Shown: positions 1 through 5,991, numbered from the stretch's first letter. The stretch: DNA of 9,605 bases from an uncultured Clostridia bacterium (GCA_946059285.1 CAMGMW010000036.1:1-9605); one strand, 5' to 3'. Made by a program: numbers and translations. The notes: generated by a model from the sequence alone, not told the origin.

Positions 1-2
1 AG

Positions 3-272
3 GGCAGAGCGTGGCAAAAGGATAAAAACGGAAAGTTTTATTCCAATGAACCGCAGATTATTCTTTCTGATGATGATGCACATTGCCGTTTTTTAGAACA
101 ATTAAAAACCGGAATCACTATTTTTGACTTTGACATAAAAGAGGGAAAGACGTACTTTATTGACGCAATTGCAGCAGATCCATTTTTCACGGTTTGCTTT
201 ACATTTAATGGGGTTGTCATAGCATGGGACGATTATAAAAAAGAAGCATGGTATACGTCACGGGAGGGTTAA
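3..272 (+). CDS. Hypothetical protein, 3' end only (5' truncated by window)
   Basis: An open frame enters from the left edge and ends at TAA 270-272, giving about 89 residues. I do not recognise the family. The visible part is acidic and aromatic-rich (DDDAHCRFLEQLK, then GKTYFIDAIAADPFF, then GVVIAWDDYKKEAWY) and ends in TSREG. It has no membrane segment and resembles small soluble alpha/beta proteins such as immunity or phage-type hypotheticals, but that is only an impression. It is AT-richer than the housekeeping genes further right, which fits an accessory region. The opposite-strand frame over the same bases looks like a shadow. No clear terminator follows it before the repeat array. Confidence 0.55.
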   Translation, partial: GRAWQKDKNGKFYSNEPQIILSDDDAHCRFLEQLKTGITIFDFDIKEGKTYFIDAIAADPFFTVCFTFNGVVIAWDDYKKEAWYTSREG

Positions 273-327
273 TACTACTTTTGGTGGTTTTTACCTCAAC
301 ATATGCTCCTTCTGGTTGCTCTTTCCA

Positions 328-465
328 GTGAAATGAATCCCTTGCGGGCTTTGTGAAATGCCTGCGGGCTTGAGGGGAGTTATTTCATTTCACTTTCCGC
401 GTTAGCAGAGAATTTCACAATGACCCAAGGTTATTCTTTTACATCCGAAGGATATTTCACTTCAC
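328..465. repeat. Array of GTGAAATG / CATTTCAC repeats separated by mini-hairpins
   Basis: GTGAAATG occurs at 328-335 and 353-360. Its reverse complement CATTTCAC is at 386-393, followed by AATTTCAC 411-418, ATTTCAC 454-460 and TTCAC 461-465. Short hairpins lie between the units: CCC-TTGC-GGG (about 338-347), TGACC-CAA-GGTTA with one wobble pair (about 421-433), and ATCC-GAA-GGAT (443-453). Direct repeats on the left and inverted copies on the right could fold into one long stem with side hairpins. The copies have diverged, so this looks like a decayed array. From memory, similar arrays precede four-helix-bundle genes in gut Clostridia; I could not verify this. It is not a CRISPR: units are too short and spacing is irregular. 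Confidence 0.6.
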
Positions 466-489
466 ATTCCGTCTTATCTGCTGTATAAT
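461..489 (+). promoter_or_regulatory. Promoter for the four-helix-bundle gene, with its -35 inside the repeat array
   Basis: A -35 TTCACA (461-466, five of six bases of TTGACA) is followed by a 17-base spacer and a perfect -10 TATAAT (484-489). The predicted start near 496 leaves a leader of about 18 bases before the ATG at 514. The -35 is built from the last TTCAC unit of the upstream array, so array sequence and promoter are physically shared. Confidence 0.6.
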
Positions 490-513
490 CAGATCAGAAA
501 AGGCGGTGCTTTT

Positions 514-857
514 ATGTCTGAATCCAAACTTCGTGGTCTTTCAACTGATTTTGCAGTCAAATCATGAAACTATGCGAAACGATCATAGGTCATTATTCTC
601 TTGTATATCAACTTGAGCGCTCTGCCGCATCTATCGGCGCGAACATCCGTGAAGCCAACTATGCGCATGGAAGACCTGATTTTATTGCAAAACTGAAAAC
701 TGCATTGAAAGAATGTTACGAAGCGGAATATCGGTTGGAACTGTTTGTAAAGTCAGATATTCTGAACAGGGAAGCTGTCGCTAACCTCCATACCCAATGC
801 GGAACAATCCGCCGCATCCTGATTCATCCATCAATACCGCAAAGGAAAAACAGATGA
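514..857 (+). pseudogene. Four-helix-bundle protein (23S rRNA intervening-sequence / S23-like), frameshifted
   Basis: The first frame starts at ATG 514 after a purine-rich AAAAGGCGGTG site and reads MSESKLRGLSTDFAVKS, then stops at TGA 565-567. A second frame opens at ATG 564 (97 residues, ending TGA 855-857) and carries the family core SIGANIREANYAHGR, then DFIAKLKTALKECYEAEY. The 17-residue start is the normal N-terminus of this family, so one base seems lost in the A-run at 559-561. ATG 564 has no ribosome site of its own. At the C-terminus, IRRILI continues in frame as HPSIPQRKNR, while another frame gives the more family-like SSINTAKEKQ, suggesting a second one-base loss near 822-826. 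Relatives include stand-alone proteins, 23S rRNA intervening-sequence proteins and Avd of diversity-generating retroelements; no reverse transcriptase is visible here. Sequencing error in short homopolymers remains possible. Confidence 0.65.
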
Positions 858-1294
858 AGATACTCTATACTGCCTTTAAGGGCACACGCAATACATCGTT
901 CCAACTGGTTTCGACTGCGGGAAAAGATGCACTCTTTCTTACCAATTCTTTTTCAGGATTGTGCAAAGACATTGCTTCGGTAAGCGAACATTTTGATGCA
1001 GTCATTATGTTCGGCGTCGATAAAAAACTTTCAAATCAAATTCGGGTGGAAACCTGTGCAGAATACCACGGTGAATTTCTATGTACAGATTTCAATATTG
1101 CGGAATTGGAGAGAAACTGTGCTGAGCAGTTAACCCCGTACACGGTTTCCCATCACCCGACTGCGTATTTGTGCAATGCGGCCTATTATCATATGCTGAA
1201 AAAGATACCGAGTACTGTTTTTGTCCATATACCCTCCGCAAAAGGTATGAGTGATAGCTTTATGCAGAAATTGAAGGATGCCTTGATAGAGTAG
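854..1294 (+). CDS. Small pyroglutamyl-peptidase (Pcp, C15)-like protein
   Basis: The 146-residue product starts at ATG 854, with AAAGGA at 841-846 as ribosome site; this ATG overlaps the TGA of the upstream frame (ATGA), suggesting translational coupling. It resembles the cysteine peptidase family that removes N-terminal pyroglutamate. The start MKILYTAFKG corresponds to the Pcp VLVTGFEPFGG strand. IRVE (Glu66) fits the catalytic Glu region, YLCNAAYY (Cys107) fits the catalytic Cys motif YLCN, and VFVHIPS (His125) fits the FIHIP His motif. Typical Pcp is about 200-215 residues, so roughly 70 are missing, including most of the FGG loop and the substrate-loop region. It may be an active mini-enzyme, an altered binder or a decaying relative. 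There is no signal peptide, so it should be cytoplasmic. The similarity was read by eye and needs a structural comparison. Confidence 0.6.
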   Translation: MKILYTAFKGTRNTSFQLVSTAGKDALFLTNSFSGLCKDIASVSEHFDAVIMFGVDKKLSNQIRVETCAEYHGEFLCTDFNIAELERNCAEQLTPYTVSHHPTAYLCNAAYYHMLKKIPSTVFVHIPSAKGMSDSFMQKLKDALIE

Positions 1295-1352
1295 GAATAA
1301 AAGAGTTACGCACCTTTTCGCGTTTTCATCCCTGCCTGTGCGCCGTTTACGC

Positions 1353-1395
1353 GCTCTTTGGCAAAAGAGCTCACTGCATTCGCAGTGAGCTCTTT
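1353..1395 (+). terminator. Strong 14-bp hairpin with a competing upstream stem; probable terminator
   Basis: AAAGAGCTCACTGC (1364-1377) and GCAGTGAGCTCTTT (1382-1395) pair perfectly around an ATTC loop. It lies 69 bases after the peptidase-like gene. The 3' arm ends in TTT, but no long T-run follows, so termination efficiency is uncertain. The left arm can also pair with GCTCTTT at 1353-1359 (loop GGCA), a mutually exclusive geometry like an attenuator. Confidence 0.5.
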
Positions 1396-1400
1396 CTGCT

Positions 1401-1493
1401 ATATTCACCTTTGGCGGATGCTATTTGCTTCGCCGGTGATATGGTCCTTCGGACAGTGATCAGCGAATAATAATATCACTTGACAAATGTCCG
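1401..1493. repeat. Second repeat-hairpin cluster, GTGATAT / ATATCAC type
   Basis: ATATTCACC (1401-1409) pairs, with one bulged base, with GGTGATAT (1435-1442). Nested inside is GGCG (1413-1416) with CGCC (1431-1434). Next comes GTCC-TTC-GGAC (1444-1454), then AGTGAT (1455-1460) pairing with ATCACT (1475-1480), closed by CGGACA (1450-1455) and TGTCCG (1488-1493). The plan is the same as the 328-465 array, short repeat plus mini-hairpin, but the repeat word differs (GTGATAT instead of GTGAAATG). Confidence 0.5.
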
Positions 1494-1539
1494 AATGCTA
1501 CAAAGTTTCAAAAAACACTGACCTTTACCTTCTGATTTA

Positions 1540-1561
1540 AAAAGCCGATCAGTCGGTTTTT
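1540..1561 (-). terminator. Intrinsic terminator of the rpmH-jag operon
   Basis: CCGA-TCAG-TCGG (1545-1556) is extended by one G-T pair and four A-T pairs to a 9-bp stem. Read on the minus strand it ends in five T residues (1543-1539). It lies about 50 bases past the jag stop, as expected for the end of the operon. The flanking A and T runs mean it could also work on the plus strand. Confidence 0.65.
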
Positions 1562-1612
1562 GATTAAGGAGGTTAAAGATTAGTAACAGATAATTCTCCC
1601 GACAGAGCGGGG

Positions 1613-2527
1613 TTATTTCTCCTTTGCGTAGGCGACCACGATCCGGCGGTGCGGCTCGGTGCCGGTGGAGAAGGTCGTGACCTCCGGATAATCCTGCAGG
1701 GCGGCATGGATGACATGACGCTCATAGGCGTTCATCGGTTCCAGCGTGAAGTTCCGACGGTATTTGACCGCTTTGCCTGCCATCTTCTTTGCGAGATGCT
1801 GCAGGGCCTCCTCGCGCTTGAGACGGTATTCTCCGGCATCGACGCTGATGCGGATGCGCTTGTCCGCGCTGTGATTCAGGGCGTAGCTGGTCAGATACTG
1901 GATGGCATCGAGCGTATCGCCGCGGCGGCCGATGAGCATTCCCACGTCCTCGCCGACCAGTTCCGCCTTGTAGCTTTCTTCGTCTACCTTGCTGGCATGG
2001 GGAACGGCATTCGAGCCCATGTGCTGCAAAAGCCCGGTGAGGAACTGCTCAATGCGCTCCTCCACAGAGCCGGCAGGTGCAGGCGCGTAGGTCTTGGCAG
2101 GTGCGGGCGCTGCGGGCTGGACCGGAGCGGCGGGCTTAACCGGAGCAGCAGACTGCTGAGCAGCGCACTTTTCCTTTCCCTGACTGGCAGGCTTTTCGGA
2201 GCGGCGCTTTTCCTTTTGCTCCGGCTCGATTTTTTTACCCGGACGGGAAATGATTGAGGCGGAGGGGTGAACGGTTTCAGGGCGCTCCTTCGGCTTGGAG
2301 CGGGATGCGGAAGATAATGCGGATTTCGGTGCGGTATCTACCACTTCATCCGGTGCTTCATAGGTCACCTTGACCTTTGCGGGTGACGCGCCGATTCCCA
2401 AAAAGCCGGACTTGGCGTTTTCCAGTACCTCAACGGAAACACTGTCGCGGTCCAGTCCAAGCTGCGTCAAAGCCGCCGCTACTGCAAGGTCAATGGTCTT
2501 ACCGGTTGTAACGATAAATTTTTCCAT
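1613..2527 (-). CDS. jag: Jag/KhpB RNA-binding protein (Jag_N, KH, R3H)
   Basis: The 304-residue protein belongs to the Jag/KhpB/EloR family. Members bind RNA, often with KhpA, and act in cell elongation and division control in streptococci; the gene classically sits beside yidC. Residues 1-56 form the Jag N-terminal domain (MEKFIVTTGKTIDLAVAAAL, with the KSGFLGIG turn at 39-46). Residues 57-155 are a disordered charged linker that becomes a Pro-Ala stretch at about 128-153. Residues 156-230 are the KH domain, with the GRRG loop at 200-203 (LIGRRGDTLDAIQ). Residues 235-300 are the R3H domain, with the Arg-x3-His motif at Arg270/His274 (ERHVIH). AAGGAG seven bases before ATG supports the start. 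It lies 12 bases after yidC, so co-transcription is very likely. The linker is long for the family. Confidence 0.93.
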   Translation of the reverse strand: MEKFIVTTGKTIDLAVAAALTQLGLDRDSVSVEVLENAKSGFLGIGASPAKVKVTYEAPDEVVDTAPKSALSSASRSKPKERPETVHPSASIISRPGKKIEPEQKEKRRSEKPASQGKEKCAAQQSAAPVKPAAPVQPAAPAPAKTYAPAPAGSVEERIEQFLTGLLQHMGSNAVPHASKVDEESYKAELVGEDVGMLIGRRGDTLDAIQYLTSYALNHSADKRIRISVDAGEYRLKREEALQHLAKKMAGKAVKYRRNFTLEPMNAYERHVIHAALQDYPEVTTFSTGTEPHRRIVVAYAKEK

Positions 2528-2539
2528 AGAGACTCCTTA

Positions 2540-3712
2540 CTATTCTTCTTCATGATTGCTGTAATGCTCCGGTGAATAGGCTCTGCCGCGACTGTAGGGA
2601 CGGGCAGCGTCGCCGCTCGGGACGTCCTCCTGCGGAGCAGCCTCCTGTTCGGAGAGCTTTCGCGCTTCGTATTCTCTTGCAGCGTTTTCACGCTCCTGAC
2701 GTTCCCGGAGCTGTTGTTTTTTCTTGCTGGTGTTTTCAGTGATGCCGTCGGGGTTAGCGGCGCGTTTGGCAGCGCGGATACGCTCCCGCTCCGCTTCCTC
2801 CGCAGCGCGGACGGCTGCTTTCTGACGCTTGATCTCGTCCTCCGCGTCATAGACCTTGCGGTAATGCTTGGTGAGGAAGTAATCCTGAACAATGCCAAAG
2901 GCGGACTGTGCGATCCAATAGATAGACAGACCCAATGGCCACATAAAGCCAAACACAACAGAAATCAAAGGCATGAGATACATCATGGTCTGACCGGACT
3001 GCGCGGTTTTCGCGGCGGCCTTGTCTCGCTGACCGTCTTCGTTGCTGATGACGGTGTTGTTCATTTTTTGGCTGACCAGCATGGAAAGCAGGTTCAGTGC
3101 GCCGGAAACCACGGGGATAAGGAAGCCTCCAATCTCGTTCCAGCTTCTTGCCTGCCAGATTTTCCAGTTCGGTGTCTGCCCAAGATCGATACCGAGGAAG
3201 GTAAAGTTCAGGGATTTGATGCCTTCCACGATGCCCTTGCCGTACAGCTCAATGTTCTGCGCGGCGGTATACTGCCAATAGTAGTTGAGGCTGCTTGCCT
3301 CCACGTTCTGCGCGGCGGCGACGGCGGCTTTCACCGCTTCGACCTGCTCGTCGCTCAACCCCATCAGGTAATGCAGCGGCTCACGGATCACGGCGTACAG
3401 CGGGATCAGGAACAGCAGTGGCAGGAACGACCAAAGACATCCGCCGAACATGCTGACGCCTTCCTCTTTATAGAGTTTCATGGTCTCCTGCTGATACTTT
3501 TGCTTGTCATCGCCGCAGGCAAGTTCCAACTGCTTGAGTTGGGGCTGCAGGCGGGACATTTTCATGGTGCTTTTTTTGCTCTTGGCGCTGAAAGGCAGCA
3601 TGAGCATCTTGACTACCAGGGAGAACAGAATCAGGGCCAGACCGTAATTGGCGGTAAAGTCATAGAGGAAACCCAGCAGCCATGCAAAAGGGGTGCGGAT
3701 CAATTCTTGCAT
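2540..3712 (-). CDS. yidC: YidC/Oxa1/SpoIIIJ-type membrane protein insertase
   Basis: The 390-residue product matches the short Gram-positive YidC form that inserts and folds membrane proteins with or without SecYEG. Hydrophobic segments lie near residues 23-41, 93-108, 195-213, 243-260 and 263-281. Family landmarks include YGLALILFSLVVKMLMLP, the cytoplasmic hairpin after it (KSTMKMSRLQPQLKQL), FLPLLFLIPLYAVIREPLHY and PLGLSIYWIAQSAFGIVQ. The groove position that is Arg in Bacillus SpoIIIJ appears to be Lys35. Residues 286-390 form a long charged cytoplasmic tail, probably partly helical, of the kind that contacts the ribosome. No lipobox is seen at the N-terminus, unlike Bacillus SpoIIIJ. 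AGGAG seven bases upstream of ATG supports the start. It sits between yidD (48 bases upstream) and jag (12 bases downstream). Confidence 0.95.
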   Translation of the reverse strand: MQELIRTPFAWLLGFLYDFTANYGLALILFSLVVKMLMLPFSAKSKKSTMKMSRLQPQLKQLELACGDDKQKYQQETMKLYKEEGVSMFGGCLWSFLPLLFLIPLYAVIREPLHYLMGLSDEQVEAVKAAVAAAQNVEASSLNYYWQYTAAQNIELYGKGIVEGIKSLNFTFLGIDLGQTPNWKIWQARSWNEIGGFLIPVVSGALNLLSMLVSQKMNNTVISNEDGQRDKAAAKTAQSGQTMMYLMPLISVVFGFMWPLGLSIYWIAQSAFGIVQDYFLTKHYRKVYDAEDEIKRQKAAVRAAEEAERERIRAAKRAANPDGITENTSKKKQQLRERQERENAAREYEARKLSEQEAAPQEDVPSGDAARPYSRGRAYSPEHYSNHEEE

Positions 3713-3760
3713 AAATTTTCTCCTGTAATGTTGTTCTGCCGCAGCAGCGGCGGGCGGACA

Positions 3761-3973
3761 TCACGGCACAGGGTCATAAAAATCGCCGTGATTGAAGGGG
3801 TTGCACCGCAGCAGTCGCTTGAAGGTCAGCCAAGCGCCCTTGGCCGCACCGTATTTTTCAATGGCCTCTATGCCGTATTCCGAGCAGGTGGGAATGAAAC
3901 GACATTTACCCGGAAATGCCGGGGAAATGTACCGCCGGTAGAAGCGGATCAAACCAATCAATACACGTTTCAT
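3761..3973 (-). CDS. yidD: YidD membrane protein insertion efficiency factor
   Basis: The 70-residue protein of the YidD (DUF37/haemolytic) family helps YidC-dependent membrane insertion at the inner face of the membrane. It shows the family order: an amphipathic start ([18 protein letters not shown]), the Cys motif [11 protein letters not shown] (Cys24, Cys30), then [15 protein letters not shown] (Cys57) and the end GDFYDPVP. The start at 3973 is preferred over an in-frame ATG at 4000. GGAGGA lies six bases before it, and the shorter form has the family's usual N-terminus. The ATG overlaps the rnpA stop (ATGA), indicating translational coupling with rnpA. Confidence 0.93.
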   Translation of the reverse strand: MKRVLIGLIRFYRRYISPAFPGKCRFIPTCSEYGIEAIEKYGAAKGAWLTFKRLLRCNPFNHGDFYDPVP

Positions 3974-4320
3974 ACCGTCTCCTCCGAATTGGTCAGGCAC
4001 AGCCTGTCCGCCAGAGAAAGGTATGCCTGCGTCAGCGTGGCGAAATCGGCGTCAACAGCGCGGCTGCGTGCGACCACGACGATATCGTAGCCCACATGAA
4101 AGCGACTTTCGTTGAGCCGGTAGATCTCCCGCAGACGGCGGCGCAGCCGATTACGCACCACGGCATGCCCCAGCTTGGCACTGACGGTGATGCCGATCCG
4201 GGATTTTTCCAAACGGTTCCGGCAGCAGTAGAGCACCAGATAGCGGTTGCCCGCAGTCGCCCCGCGATGGTACAGACGGCGGAATTGCGCATTTTCCTTC
4301 AATGAAACGGTATGCAGCAT
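3970..4320 (-). CDS. rnpA: Ribonuclease P protein component
   Basis: The 116-residue basic protein is the subunit that helps the RNase P RNA bind pre-tRNA 5' leaders. The start [14 protein letters not shown] is the typical aromatic leader-binding region. The conserved RNR box follows at residues 47-68 ([20 protein letters not shown], the Arg-Asn-Arg at 56-58). GYDIVVVAR (77-85) forms the last core strand. GAGG seven bases upstream supports the ATG at 4320. Its stop overlaps the yidD start. An intrinsic terminator sits 15 bases upstream of its start, so expression likely depends on partial readthrough from rpmH. Confidence 0.94.
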   Translation of the reverse strand: MLHTVSLKENAQFRRLYHRGATAGNRYLVLYCCRNRLEKSRIGITVSAKLGHAVVRNRLRRRLREIYRLNESRFHVGYDIVVVARSRAVDADFATLTQAYLSLADRLCLTNSEETV

Positions 4321-4334
4321 GGTTAGACCTCATG

Positions 4335-4369
4335 AAAAAAACAGGGCGAACAGTGTCTCTGTTCGCCCT
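4335..4369 (-). terminator. Intrinsic terminator/attenuator between rpmH and rnpA
   Basis: AGGGCGAACAG (4343-4353) and CTGTTCGCCCT (4359-4369) form a perfect 11-bp stem with a five-base loop. On the minus strand the stem is followed by one G and then seven T residues (4341-4335). This is a textbook Rho-independent terminator lying inside the operon, 34 bases past the L34 stop and just ahead of the rnpA ribosome site. It probably lets L34 mRNA greatly exceed the downstream transcript. Confidence 0.85.
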
Positions 4370-4402
4370 TCAATTCAAGCAGTGTGGTGCAGTCACGGTT
4401 CC

Positions 4403-4537
4403 TCAGGCGGACAGGACAGCTCTGCCTTTTGCACGGCGGCGGGCAAGAACCTTGCGGCCGTTGGCGGTAGCCATTCTCTTGCGGAATCCGTGGACCTTTG
4501 CGCGGTGACGCTTTTTGGGTTGATAGGTACGCAGCAT
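4403..4537 (-). CDS. rpmH: Large ribosomal subunit protein bL34
   Basis: The 44-residue, very basic protein is a complete L34: [19 protein letters not shown], then [20 protein letters not shown], ending AVLSA. It is a structural protein of the 50S subunit and binds 23S rRNA. The start at 4537 gives the exact family N-terminus and has AGGAGG eleven bases upstream; in-frame ATGs further upstream lie in the leader and were not used. It is the first gene of the rpmH-rnpA-yidD-yidC-jag operon. Its leader of about 80 bases can form a small ACAGT/ACTGT stem (4568-4584). Confidence 0.95.
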   Translation of the reverse strand: MLRTYQPKKRHRAKVHGFRKRMATANGRKVLARRRAKGRAVLSA

Positions 4538-4622
4538 CTCGTGTACACCTCCTGTAAGATTATGCTCAACAGTCGGAAAACTGTAGCAATCAAAAATCAC
4601 ACGACACAGTCATGCAAAAAAC

Positions 4623-4652
4623 ATTATATCGCAAAAAACATGGGAAAGTCAA
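4623..4652 (-). promoter_or_regulatory. Promoter of the rpmH operon
   Basis: On the minus strand a -35 TTGACT (4652-4647) and a perfect -10 TATAAT (4628-4623) are separated by 18 bases. Transcription would begin near 4616. Strong consensus boxes fit a ribosomal-protein operon. It lies only 40 bases past the stop of the same-strand aminotransferase gene; no clear terminator is seen between them. Confidence 0.75.
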
Positions 4653-4692
4653 CCGTATTTTTCGATTTTTCCGAAACTTTTGAAAAAACGTA

Positions 4693-5961
4693 TCAGATAC
4701 CCAGCTTTTCCAACGCCGCAAGCCGCAGACACAGGCAAAAGACTTCCATTGCCTGCTGCAGTTCTCCGACCGGCGGCAGAGTAGGCGCAATGCGGATGTT
4801 ACTGTCATTGGGGTCGATTCCGTACGGGAACGTTGCTCCGGCGGGAGTCATGGTCAGACCCGCTTCACGGCACAGAGCGAGGGTCCGCTTCGCTGTGCCC
4901 GGCATGGCGTTCAGAGAGATGAAATAGCCACCTTTTGGGTGCGTCCAGCGGGCGATGTTCAAAGGCGCGATTTCCCGTTCCAGCGCGTCCAGTACTACCG
5001 CAAATTTCGGCGCAAGGATGGCGGCATGCCGGCGCATCAGCGCCAGCGTATGGGCGCGGTCCTTCAGATATCGCACATGACGGAGCTGATTGACTTTGTC
5101 ATAGCCGATGGTCTGGACGGTCAAAAGGGAACTGAGATAGCTTTTATTTGCCTCCGAGGTTGCCATAACGGCGACACCCGCACCGGGGAAGGTAATTTTG
5201 GAGGTAGAAGCAAATTCATATACCATGTCGGCGTTTCCGGCGTCGCGGCACAGCGTCAGCATATCCCGCAAAGGGACAAATTCGCCGGAGAATTCATGGA
5301 TACAATAGGCATTGTCCCAGATCAGCGTGAAGTCAGGTGCGGCGTGCTGCAGCGCGGCAATGCGATCGACCACCGTGTCAGAATAGATGATGCCTTCCGG
5401 ATTGGAGTATTTCGGTACGCACCACATGCCTTTGACGGCGGGGTCACGCACCGCCTGCTCAACTGCATCCATATCCGGACCGCTTTCCGTCATCGGAATC
5501 AGAATCAGCTCCATACCGAAGGATGCGGAAATTTTGAAATGACGGTCATAGCCGGGTGCGGGACATAGGAAGCGTATGACCGGCTCTTTTGCCCACGGCT
5601 GAGGGGAATGCAAAAGCCCATGTGTATACGCTTTTGCAATCAGATCATACATCAGATTCAGGCTGGAGTTGCCGCCGACCAGGATTTCCTCCGGCTTTGT
5701 TCCCAAAATCTCCGCAAACAGCCGCTTGGCGGAGGGAATGCCGTCCATCCCGCCGTAGTTGCGCACATCGATGTCTTCATCAATGCATGCCTCCGGTTCG
5801 GACAGAATCGTGAGAATGTCGCTGACCATGTCAAGCTGTTCCGCTCCGGGCTTTCCGCGTGCCATATTCAGATGGAGAGAGTGACATTGTGCCAGCCGTG
5901 TTTGCAGTGCGGCCGCTTCCGCGGACCGTTCCTCCGGCGTATATTGTTGATAAGGCTTCAT
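4693..5961 (-). CDS. PLP-dependent aminotransferase, aspartate aminotransferase-like (Asp_aminotransf family)
   Basis: The 422-residue enzyme belongs to the fold-type I PLP aminotransferases. It most resembles the Corynebacterium-type aspartate aminotransferases, whose N-terminal signature LTRGKPSPEQLDL matches LNMARGKPGAEQLDM (31-45). Family residues visible are SSLNLMYDL (99-107), PGYDRHF (136-142), Asn187 in KYSNPEG, Asp216 and Tyr219 in WDNAYCIHEF, the PLP lysine Lys255 in STSKITFPGAG, and Arg390 in SNIRIAPTLPP, which would bind the substrate carboxylate. Length is normal for the family. It likely exchanges amino groups between aspartate (or a related amino acid) and 2-oxoglutarate in the cytoplasm; the exact substrate is not fixed by sequence. 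A strong promoter lies just upstream, but the ribosome site (GGTGAG) is weak. It is probably monocistronic. Confidence 0.88.
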   Translation of the reverse strand: MKPYQQYTPEERSAEAAALQTRLAQCHSLHLNMARGKPGAEQLDMVSDILTILSEPEACIDEDIDVRNYGGMDGIPSAKRLFAEILGTKPEEILVGGNSSLNLMYDLIAKAYTHGLLHSPQPWAKEPVIRFLCPAPGYDRHFKISASFGMELILIPMTESGPDMDAVEQAVRDPAVKGMWCVPKYSNPEGIIYSDTVVDRIAALQHAAPDFTLIWDNAYCIHEFSGEFVPLRDMLTLCRDAGNADMVYEFASTSKITFPGAGVAVMATSEANKSYLSSLLTVQTIGYDKVNQLRHVRYLKDRAHTLALMRRHAAILAPKFAVVLDALEREIAPLNIARWTHPKGGYFISLNAMPGTAKRTLALCREAGLTMTPAGATFPYGIDPNDSNIRIAPTLPPVGELQQAMEVFCLCLRLAALEKLGI

Positions 5962-5991
5962 GATGGCTCACCACGCTTTTTGATTTTTTCT

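Larger units (their letters stand above)
1295..1612. other. Non-coding stretch between the accessory module and the jag operon end
   Basis: This 318-base gap holds no convincing gene. From left to right it contains a strong perfect hairpin (1364-1395), a GTGATAT-type repeat-hairpin cluster (1401-1493), and a bidirectional-looking terminator (1540-1561). A strong but orphan Shine-Dalgarno sequence TAAGGAGG (1565-1572) has no start codon within reach. A small CCCG/CGGG stem (1598-1611) sits just beyond the jag stop. The mix of repeats and an unused ribosome site suggests gene remnants or an element boundary. Confidence 0.5.

Noticed and set aside
328..465. CRISPR array
   Set aside because: Repeat units are only 5-8 bases, spacing is irregular, orientation inverts mid-array and no cas genes are present.
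514..857. Diversity-generating retroelement accessory gene (avd)
   Set aside because: The fold family is related, but no reverse transcriptase, template repeat or variable repeat is visible in the window.
1565..1572. Strong Shine-Dalgarno TAAGGAGG suggesting a plus-strand gene
   Set aside because: No ATG, GTG or TTG lies at usable distance and no coding sequence follows on that strand.
1649..2257. A 202-codon plus-strand open frame opposite jag
   Set aside because: It is antisense to the KH/R3H-coding region, is low-complexity Gly/Arg/Leu-rich and has no homology that I recognise.
2714..4090. A 458-codon plus-strand open frame opposite yidC/yidD/rnpA
   Set aside because: It lies antisense to three clearly recognised genes, shows no family motifs and has no ribosome site; it is a by-product of their GC-rich codon use.
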